From assembly GCA_023248915.1 (NCBI GenBank), contig JAHFDQ010000300.1, positions 1-7,637 of the forward strand: a stretch of DNA of 7,637 bases. Reading direction: 5' to 3'. Each line of letters opens with the position of its first letter. The first letter of the stretch is position 1. The notes beneath the pieces were generated by a model. That model saw only the letters and a program-made list of their open reading frames with translations. It had not been told where the DNA came from and made no database searches. A program made the translations under genes and the position numbers. The DNA comes from Archangiaceae bacterium (lineage in GTDB: Bacteria > Myxococcota > Myxococcia > Myxococcales > Myxococcaceae). Shown piece after piece: positions 1 through 5,439 of this stretch.

Positions 1-27
1 ATCGGAATCACGGGGCGCGGCCGCGAA

Positions 28-1344
28 TTAGATGCGATCGCCCTGCACCGCGAATGTCTCGTCGAACGTCGAGGCTCCCGGACGACCCGCGACCAGGGCC
101 GACTGCGCGAGGGTCGCCAGCGCCACGGCGCCGAGCACCCAGCGCACGTCGAAGTGTCTCGAGGCCTCGGAGATGGCGCGAGCGCCGAGCTCGGCGCCGG
201 CAGCGAACGAGGCGGCCATCAACGCCGCGGCGCGCACTCGCATTCGCTCGGGCGCCAGGCCGAGCGCCCGGGTGACGAGCTGGACGTTCAGGATGGAGAA
301 GGCCGCTCCGGCGGCGAAGGACACCGCGTCCGACGCCCACTCCGGTCCGGCCCAGCAGAGCGCGGCGACGCCGGCTCCGAAGACGGCCAGGCACGCGGAA
401 GTCGTTCGGCGCAAGTCGTAGTGATGGGTCACCCAGCCCACGGCCAGAGCGCCGGCGAGCGCGCCGATCGCGAACGCCCACTCGAGCGACTCGGGAGTCC
501 CGAGGCCTTCCGGCCGGTCTGCCTGCAGCGCGGCGGAGATCGAGTACATCGGGTAGGCGACGAAGTTGGTGAGCGCGGCGATGAGGCCGAGCCACAAGAG
601 CGAGCGCTGGCGGAAGAGCTGAGTCAGCGGCAGGAGCAACTCGGCGCCCCAGAGGCCCAGGTGAAGCGGTGGCGACGTCACCGGCGTCGCTGCCCGGACG
701 CGCGAAGCGGCGAACCCGGCCGCGGCCAGCCAGAGGACCCCGAGCAGCAGGAGCCCGGTCAGCCCCGCGAGGCCGGAGACGATCAGCCCCGCGGCGATGC
801 TCAGGAAGAAGCCCATCTTGGGCAGCCCCGCGGAGTAGGCGAGGGCGCGCTTCGCGTTGGCCGGAGTCACGAGCTGCGGAACCATGCCCAGCGAGACCGA
901 ATCGGACAGGCCGCTGCCCACCGCCGCCAGCGCGAGCAGCACCGTGATGCGCGGCGAGTCGAACCCCTTCAGCGAGGCCAGCGCCAGCGAGCCCCAGATG
1001 AGGCAACGCGCGAGGAAGGACGCCGCCAGCACCTGCTTTCGCGAGAACCAGTCGCCGAACGGCGCGGTGACGAGTAACGACGCCAGGCGCGTCAACGGCA
1101 CGATGCCCAGGGCGACGCCGACCTGCTCCATCGCGGTGGCCCGGGCGGAAGGGTCGGCCATGTCGAACCCGCCCTCGACGAACGCCCACCACAGGGGCGC
1201 GAAGAGCAGGCACCCGTCCGAGATGCCCGAGACAATCATTGCGAATTGGAGTCGCCAGAAGTCGCCGCCCAGTGGCTCAGGCCCGCTTCCCGAGGTGGGC
1301 GGCGCAACCGCCGGTGCCGCCGAACGCGCGACGTCGCTCCGCAT
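28..1344 (-). CDS. MFS transporter (MFS_3/EntS-like exporter type), inner membrane
   Basis: Predicted 438-residue polytopic inner-membrane protein of the major facilitator superfamily; substrate unknown. After a roughly 28-residue Ala/Pro-rich cytoplasmic N-terminus come repeated hydrophobic segments (about residues 31-55, 73-95, 105-125, 132-152, 175-210, 232-270, 287-305, 314-332, 336-360, 370-390, 400-420). A motif-A-like loop, GDWFSRKQ (97-104), sits between TM2 and TM3 as in MFS proteins. The stretch around residues 158-186 (VTPANAKRALAYSAG, then GFFLSIAAG) resembles the motif region of MFS_3/EntS-type drug or siderophore exporters. The gene begins 9 bases after the CPBP protease stop codon on the same strand, so co-transcription is likely. 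No good Shine-Dalgarno precedes the ATG, which suggests coupled translation or a different start. Stop TAA at 30-28. Family assignment is secure; direction of transport and substrate are inference only. Confidence 0.85.
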   Translation of the reverse strand: MRSDVARSAAPAVAPPTSGSGPEPLGGDFWRLQFAMIVSGISDGCLLFAPLWWAFVEGGFDMADPSARATAMEQVGVALGIVPLTRLASLLVTAPFGDWFSRKQVLAASFLARCLIWGSLALASLKGFDSPRITVLLALAAVGSGLSDSVSLGMVPQLVTPANAKRALAYSAGLPKMGFFLSIAAGLIVSGLAGLTGLLLLGVLWLAAAGFAASRVRAATPVTSPPLHLGLWGAELLLPLTQLFRQRSLLWLGLIAALTNFVAYPMYSISAALQADRPEGLGTPESLEWAFAIGALAGALAVGWVTHHYDLRRTTSACLAVFGAGVAALCWAGPEWASDAVSFAAGAAFSILNVQLVTRALGLAPERMRVRAAALMAASFAAGAELGARAISEASRHFDVRWVLGAVALATLAQSALVAGRPGASTFDETFAVQGDRI

Positions 1345-1353
1345 CAGCGGAGT

Positions 1354-2244
1354 CTAGCGCCGCGCCGCGGCCGGAACCCCAGGGCTTGCGCGGCGCCGAT
1401 GGAGGAACAGCGCAAGGTCGAGCGCGCCCCAGACGAGGAAGCCGGCGACGCCCGTCACGCCGACCGTCAGGTCCGAACCTCCCCTCAAGAGGAGGATGGC
1501 CAGGCCGGCCGAGGCGTTGACCGTTCCGTGGAAGACCGCCGCGGCGAAGACTGAACCGCCCCTCTCGCGCGTGTGCGCGACGAGCGGTGAAAGCAGCACC
1601 GTGAAGCCCACCATCATCGCCACTCCCGCCACGGGGTGAGAGGGGTAGTTGTGCCCTTGGAGGATGAGCGGCGCGTGCCACAAGCCCCAGATGACGCCGA
1701 TGACCGCCGCGCTTCTCCAGAAGCCGAAGGGCGCGAGCTCGCGCTGGAGGAAGCCCCGCCAGCCCAGTTCTTCGCCGAAAGCGGCGACGGCGTTGACGGT
1801 GACGCCTGCAACCAGCGCCTGGCCCAGCATGAGGAAGAAAGGGTTCACCGGGAGGCGGGCGATCTTCTCGCGCGCCTCGGCGAGCTTCTCCGGCGGCACC
1901 ACCGCCGCGAACCGATCGAGCATGCCGGACAGGTCTGGTGAGAAGGTGACTCCGGGCCACAGCAGGCCGATGCCGATCGGGGCGATCGCCGCCAGGACCG
2001 GCGTGAGCCACGCCGCGAGCCACCAGCCGTTCGGGTTGAAGGCCAGGCCCAGCGCGGTCACCTTCTCGCGCACGACGAAGCGCTGCATCAGGAACGCGGC
2101 GAGCGCCGGCATGAACATGTAGGGCACGCCCACCGGGATGGCCGTCGTCGGGCTCCACCGCACGCCTGCCGCGTAGACCGCGCCCGCGAGGCCCCACGAA
2201 AGGGCGAACGTGAGGCCGGTGAACTGCCAAGCGCGGCGGGTCAT
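1354..2244 (-). CDS. CPBP family (CAAX/Rce1-like) intramembrane glutamic endopeptidase
   Basis: Predicted 296-residue membrane protease of the CPBP (ABI/Rce1) family. All hallmark motifs are intact: EExxxR as EELGWRG (E158, E159, R163), an aromatic-xxxH motif as WGLWHAP (W186, H190), and HxxxN as HGTVN (H239, N243). Hydrophobic segments (about 8-28, 37-55, 75-97, 134-156, 176-195, 205-225, 231-254, 260-282) and a basic C-terminus (LHRRR) fit a multi-pass inner-membrane protein. Known family roles include CAAX-type proteolysis, bacteriocin maturation or self-immunity and, for predicted myxosortases, cleavage of MYXO-CTERM tags; which applies here is unknown. The ATG at 2244 (MTRRAWQF) is chosen because it directly precedes TM1. 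The frame stays open upstream to 2547, but that extension is Arg/Pro-rich, unlike a CPBP N-terminus, and runs into the divergent protease gene. No strong Shine-Dalgarno is visible. Confidence 0.88.
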   Translation of the reverse strand: MTRRAWQFTGLTFALSWGLAGAVYAAGVRWSPTTAIPVGVPYMFMPALAAFLMQRFVVREKVTALGLAFNPNGWWLAAWLTPVLAAIAPIGIGLLWPGVTFSPDLSGMLDRFAAVVPPEKLAEAREKIARLPVNPFFLMLGQALVAGVTVNAVAAFGEELGWRGFLQRELAPFGFWRSAAVIGVIWGLWHAPLILQGHNYPSHPVAGVAMMVGFTVLLSPLVAHTRERGGSVFAAAVFHGTVNASAGLAILLLRGGSDLTVGVTGVAGFLVWGALDLALFLHRRRASPGVPAAARR

Positions 2245-2345
2245 TGGCCGTGCATATGCGGTAGGCGGCGCGGCGTCGAGAATCAGGCCCCCGTGTGGAT
2301 TGGCCGGTCCCGGGCGCTGGGTGTCCTCGAGCCTCCAGGCGATGA

Positions 2346-2377
2346 GCCCTCGACTCCGCTCGGGCTGAACGGAACTG
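2346..2377 (+). repeat. REP-like interspersed repeat, short copy (no central hairpin)
   Basis: Bases 2346-2355 (GCCCTCGACT) and 2357-2377 (21 bases, core CGGGCTGAACGG) are identical to 5385-5394 and 5412-5432. Here a single base separates the two blocks, whereas the downstream copy has a 17-base spacer that forms a hairpin. The TCGAC...GCTCGGGCTGAACGG pattern resembles intergenic palindromic repeats seen in many bacterial genomes. The match was found by eye. Confidence 0.75.
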
Positions 2378-2455
2378 CGGGCTCCCGGCCGGATGATCTG
2401 CTGCTCCCGACGCTCTATGCTCTCCGCGCCCTTCAGCTCGGCCGGTGAGTCTGGC

Positions 2456-2460
2456 GAGGT
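2456..2460 (+). promoter_or_regulatory. Ribosome binding site of the S8 protease gene
   Basis: GAGGT ends four bases before the ATG at 2465. It is a five-base match to the anti-Shine-Dalgarno complement, at slightly short spacing. It supports the start at 2465 over the in-frame ATG at 2393, because the signal peptide also begins at 2465. Confidence 0.55.
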
Positions 2461-2464
2461 CCCG

Positions 2465-5137
2465 ATGCGGTTCCTTGGTGTCGCAACTGTCATTCTCGCG
2501 GTTTCCGCGCTCGCTTCGACTGACGTCGTCCCGCTGGTTCCCGCCACCGTCCCGGCCGGCGAGCGGCTGCTCTCGGACCCGCTCCCCGCCGCGCTCGACG
2601 GTCGCCTCGCCCTCGTCTACCGGGTCGCTCGCCGCGAGGGCAGACCGTCGAAGGGGGAGCATTGGCTGCTCGGCCGCACCGCCGACTCCGCCGGCGTTCG
2701 GGTGAACTTGCAGCTCCGCGAGACTCCCGGCGACGGCCTGGCTGGGAAACTCGCCGGAGCGGGCTGCGTTCTCGACCACCTTGACTCGGGCGGCCTCGCG
2801 AACGTGGGGCCCGTGCTGGGCGCCCGCTGCTCGTGGCAGGCGCTCTGGACGCTCGCGTCGATGCCCGAGGTGCGACGCGTCGAGCCGACCTTCGGCTACC
2901 GGCTGATTCGGCCCACTGTTCCCCCCGCCGACACCTCGGGCCGGGACGTCGAGGCTTCCCCCTTGAGCGAGGCCTTCTACCCCGACGCCGGGTCCGGCAA
3001 GGGAGTGCTCGTCTGCGACATGGACACGGGCGTTGACCCGTTTCACCCCTTCTTCTTCCGAGCCGATGGCGGGGCCTACGAGTGGCTCGACGTCAACGGC
3101 AACGGCGCCTTCGACCCCGGCATCGACGCCGTGGACTTCAACCGGAACGGCGTCGCCGACCCGGGCGAGACGCTGGCGCTCATCAAGGCGCCGCTGCTCA
3201 GGTACGACTGGTACTCGGGGCAGATCAGTTACTACAACCTCGAGCCGACGTTCGTCGCTGGCTACGACTGGCTGTTCCAGGACGAGAACGGCAACGGCCT
3301 TCGCGACCAGGGCAAGAGCGCGCCGTACGGCGATGCCAAGCCTACCTTCGGCGAGCAGACCTATGTCGCCGACGACGTCAACGGAAACGGGAAGCTCGAC
3401 CTCGGGGAACGGGTGCTGCGGCTGAACACTCCGCAAATCAAGGCCGTGCGCACGCCCGTCACGTCTGGAGGCGCCGCTCAGGTGTACACGCGGGGCTCCA
3501 ACCTGGCCCAGGTGCCTGAACCGAACTCCGGCGATTGGGAACACGGGTCGATGGTGCTCGGGACGATCGCCGGCGGAGCGCCGTACGCCACCCGCTTCGG
3601 CGGCATCGCCCCCGAGGCCGACCTGTGCCTGGGCGCGACCGACTCGTCGAACCTTCTTCCCCAGCTCGCCTGGGCCAAGCAGCTCGGGGCTCAGGTGGTG
3701 CTCTGGGAAATGGCGACCTGGTACGGCGAGTACCTCGACGGCTCGTCGAGCCTGGAAGTCGCCTGCGACAGCGCCGCGGACCAGGGCGTGCTGCAGATTG
3801 CCGCCGCGGGCAATCTAGGCGGCTCACAGAAGCATCGGGTGATGACGCACGCGCCGGGAACGCAAACCGTCTCGCTCGTCGTTCCCGGCGGCCAGGCCAC
3901 CTTCGTGTATGGCGACTTCCTTTGGCGACAGCAGAGCGGGGGGGCGTTCGCCTTCACGATTCACGTCAATGGACAGGCCGTCGCGCTCTCCGGCAGCTCG
4001 GGCAACGTCGATGCCTCGGGCACGGCGGTCTACTGGACGAGCACGACTTCGTCGCGCCAGACGCACATGCTGGTCTTCTACCTGTCCGTGACGACCGGGA
4101 CGATTGCGGGCCAGACGGTGACGTTCGACGTCGTGAATTCCGGGTCGGCCGCGCCGCTCCACGGCTACGTCACCGACAGCTATACCGCCTGGGAGAAGGG
4201 CGTCTCTTGGCCGGTCGCCGACGGAGCCACCGACGTCGGCACCTACGGGACCCCGGCGGTCGGTGACAAGACGCTCGCGGTGGCGAGCTACTTCGCCTCG
4301 CTCGCGCCGAGCGGCGTGGCCCCGGGCGAGCTGGCGAACTACTCGGGTCAGGGCCCCAGGCTCGACGGGGCCGACACCGTGGACTTCGCCGCTCCCGAGG
4401 ACCACGTCTCGGCGTCGGTCGGTGTGGGCGCGCCGTTCGGGGCACTCTGGGTGGGGGGCGGCACCTCGAACGCCCTGCCTGTCGCGGCCGGTGTCGCCGC
4501 CTTGCTGAGGGAGTTGGCGCCGGCGGCCACGCCCCTCCAGGTCGCCGACGCCATGCGCGCGCAGGCCCTCACCACGGCCTCGATGGGGACAATTCCGAAT
4601 GACGTCTGGGGGCACGGGAAGCTGCGCGCGTACCGGGCGCACTTCGTTGGTGCTCCGGCTCCGACGGTGGTCGCGCCCACTGCTTCGGGCCGGGTCGACC
4701 GGGTGGCGGGCGCTCAGTGGCACCTCGACGCGAGCGCCAGCAGCGACCCGCAGGCGCAGCCGCTCCGCTACCGCTGGGACCTCGACTACGACGGCGTCTT
4801 CGATCTGGAAACGACGGCTCCGGCCACCACCGTCGCCGAGGCGGCGCCCGACGTGAAGTGGGTGAAGCTCGAGGTGATCGACGCCGCGGGCCGGTCGAGC
4901 CGGGCGGTGGTGCACGTCGGCGAAGTCGGCGCGGACGGAGGGAGCCCCGACGCAGGCAGCCCCGACGGCGGAGGCCCGGCACCGGGTGGCAGTCCAGTCG
5001 CGGAACCGAAGGTGCCCGACCAGTTGGGAACCGCGGTCGGGTGCGGCTGCGCCGAGCCCGGCACGGGCTCGGGCGGGCGGGTGCTCCTGGCCCTGGCGGC
5101 GGCCGTCTTCGGAATGCGACGGCGGCGGGCGTTGTGA
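2465..5137 (+). CDS. Secreted S8 (subtilisin-like) serine protease with PKD domain and MYXO-CTERM tag
   Basis: 890-residue exported protease. Order: signal peptide (about 1-18, MRFLGVATVI to ALA); I9-like propeptide (about 45-145, ending EVRRVEPTF); S8 catalytic domain (about 175-725); PKD-like domain (about 732-822, with DASASSDP and YRWDLDYDGVFD); Gly/Pro/Ser/Asp linker (823-850); MYXO-CTERM tag (859-890: C860, C862, hydrophobic stretch, RRRR). Triad: D187 (DTGVD...HP), H360 (EHGSMVLGTIAG), S668 (GTSNALP); oxyanion Asn N450 (AAAGN). All are intact, so activity is expected. The D-to-H stretch is 173 residues because it includes four DxNxNGxxD calcium-type loops (209-315). A beta-rich insert (about 455-600) lies between N450 and S668. 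The tag predicts transient membrane retention, cleavage and surface display or release. Start at 2465 fits the signal peptide and ribosome binding site. The natural substrate is unknown. Confidence 0.93.
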   Translation: MRFLGVATVILAVSALASTDVVPLVPATVPAGERLLSDPLPAALDGRLALVYRVARREGRPSKGEHWLLGRTADSAGVRVNLQLRETPGDGLAGKLAGAGCVLDHLDSGGLANVGPVLGARCSWQALWTLASMPEVRRVEPTFGYRLIRPTVPPADTSGRDVEASPLSEAFYPDAGSGKGVLVCDMDTGVDPFHPFFFRADGGAYEWLDVNGNGAFDPGIDAVDFNRNGVADPGETLALIKAPLLRYDWYSGQISYYNLEPTFVAGYDWLFQDENGNGLRDQGKSAPYGDAKPTFGEQTYVADDVNGNGKLDLGERVLRLNTPQIKAVRTPVTSGGAAQVYTRGSNLAQVPEPNSGDWEHGSMVLGTIAGGAPYATRFGGIAPEADLCLGATDSSNLLPQLAWAKQLGAQVVLWEMATWYGEYLDGSSSLEVACDSAADQGVLQIAAAGNLGGSQKHRVMTHAPGTQTVSLVVPGGQATFVYGDFLWRQQSGGAFAFTIHVNGQAVALSGSSGNVDASGTAVYWTSTTSSRQTHMLVFYLSVTTGTIAGQTVTFDVVNSGSAAPLHGYVTDSYTAWEKGVSWPVADGATDVGTYGTPAVGDKTLAVASYFASLAPSGVAPGELANYSGQGPRLDGADTVDFAAPEDHVSASVGVGAPFGALWVGGGTSNALPVAAGVAALLRELAPAATPLQVADAMRAQALTTASMGTIPNDVWGHGKLRAYRAHFVGAPAPTVVAPTASGRVDRVAGAQWHLDASASSDPQAQPLRYRWDLDYDGVFDLETTAPATTVAEAAPDVKWVKLEVIDAAGRSSRAVVHVGEVGADGGSPDAGSPDGGGPAPGGSPVAEPKVPDQLGTAVGCGCAEPGTGSGGRVLLALAAAVFGMRRRRAL
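3089..3409 (+). other. Four EF-hand/dockerin-like calcium-binding loops inside the S8 domain
   Basis: Encodes residues 209-315 of the protease. Four loops share DxNxNGxxD: D209/N211/N213/G214/D217; D224/N226/N228/G229/D232 plus E235; D273/N275/N277/G278/D281; D304/N306/N308/G309/D312 plus E315. The spacing matches the Asp/Asn ligands of EF-hand, dockerin or thrombospondin-3 type calcium loops, and two loops end in a Glu at position 12. Calcium binding is inferred from the pattern. Confidence 0.75.
5039..5134 (+). other. MYXO-CTERM protein-sorting tag
   Basis: Encodes residues 859-890. The three standard parts are present: a Cys-containing signature (GCGC, C860 and C862), a hydrophobic stretch (VLLALAAAVFG) and a terminal basic cluster (MRRRRAL). 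In Myxococcus such tags direct proteins to the cell surface with type II secretion, and predicted CPBP-family myxosortases process them. A Gly/Pro-rich flexible linker precedes the tag, as is usual. Confidence 0.88.
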
Positions 5138-5201
5138 GCACGATCTCGGGTCGAGGTTCCCCCTCCGGTCCGATTTTCGAGTCACTGGCTCAAGATGCTA
5201 T

Positions 5202-5225
5202 ATGTAGATGACAAAGCATCTACGT
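5202..5225. other. AT-rich hairpin, candidate terminator-like or operator element
   Basis: The 7-base arms GTAGATG (5204-5210) and CATCTAC (5217-5223) are exact reverse complements around a 6-base ACAAAG loop. A T-G wobble (5203/5224) and an A-T pair (5202/5225) extend the stem to 9 pairs. A further AGATG upstream (5194-5198) makes two direct AGATG repeats. It lies about 65 bases after the protease stop. The lack of a T-tract argues against a simple intrinsic terminator, so a protein-binding palindrome is also possible. Confidence 0.5.
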
Positions 5226-5311
5226 GGCGTACTACGAGCAACTAGCCTGAAATGCGAACCGGGAGGGGGCGCCACTGACGGGAGTTCTCGGGGGCTCGCG
5301 CGGGCAGGGTG

Positions 5312-5333
5312 CCTTCGACTGCGGGCCTTCGGC
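5312..5333 (+). repeat. REP-like repeat, partial degenerate copy
   Basis: 22 bases match 5386-5407 with two differences (core TTCGACTGCGGGCCTTCGGC). It lacks the GCTCGGGCTGAACGG right half of the full copy. Directly to its right, CGGCG (5330-5334) and CGCCG (5341-5345) form a separate short hairpin around GGATCT. Confidence 0.55.
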
Positions 5334-5384
5334 GGGATCTCGCCGCGGCTCGCTGGCGCCGGCGTGACGCGCAGGCAGCAGCGC

Positions 5385-5432
5385 GCCCTCGACTACGGGC
5401 CTTCGGCCCTACGCTCGGGCTGAACGGAACTG
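5385..5432 (+). repeat. REP-like interspersed repeat, long copy with central hairpin
   Basis: The two outer blocks (5385-5394 and 5412-5432) are identical to the copy upstream of the serine protease gene (2346-2377). The 17-base spacer contains a perfect hairpin, GGGCC-TTC-GGCCC (5397-5409). The element ends 7 bases from the stop codon of the minus-strand barrel gene, so its transcript would carry the hairpin in the 3' UTR. There it could stabilise the mRNA or contribute to termination. Confidence 0.7.
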
Positions 5433-5439
5433 TCGCGAG

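Larger units (their letters stand above)
2245..2464. promoter_or_regulatory. Divergent intergenic region between CPBP and S8 protease genes
   Basis: These 220 bases separate the start codons of two oppositely transcribed genes, so the promoters for both should lie here. No convincing -35/-10 pair is visible on either strand. A TATGCT at 2416-2421 resembles a -10 box for the plus-strand gene but has no matching -35 element. The region carries one copy of the REP-like repeat (2346-2377) also found downstream of the serine protease. The role as a shared control region is inferred from the divergent layout alone. Confidence 0.5.
5138..5439. other. Convergent intergenic region with repeats and hairpins
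   Basis: 302 bases between the 3' ends of the S8 protease gene and the outer-membrane barrel gene. The left half (5190-5225) is AT-rich relative to its surroundings and contains a strong hairpin. The right half holds two related REP-like segments (5312-5333 and 5385-5432). I see no supportable gene. A 71-codon open frame at 5208-5423 has no ribosome binding site, no recognisable domain, and runs straight through the repeats. No classical terminator with a T-tract is visible on either strand. Confidence 0.6.

Noticed and set aside
2416..2421. TATGCT as a -10 promoter box for the S8 protease gene
   Set aside because: No -35 element at suitable spacing, so not reported as a promoter.
2393..2464. 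Upstream in-frame ATG at 2393 as the start of the S8 protease
   Set aside because: It would bury the signal peptide behind 24 residues; the ATG at 2465 has a nearby GAGGT and begins a proper signal sequence.
1277..3544. Long minus-strand open frame of 755 codons
   Set aside because: Antisense shadow of the S8 protease and out of frame with the CPBP gene; low-complexity Arg/Gly/Pro-rich product, typical of high-GC DNA.
4940..4985. Short direct repeat AGCCCCGACG in the protease linker
   Set aside because: It encodes the repetitive SPDAG/SPDGG linker, which is ordinary low-complexity spacer before a MYXO-CTERM tag.
3824..5185. Long minus-strand open frame opposite the S8 protease
   Set aside because: Arg-rich antisense shadow of a gene with intact catalytic motifs on the plus strand.
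5208..5423. 71-codon plus-strand open frame in the convergent intergenic region
   Set aside because: No ribosome binding site or domain; it starts inside the AT-rich hairpin and runs through both REP-like segments, so coding is unlikely.
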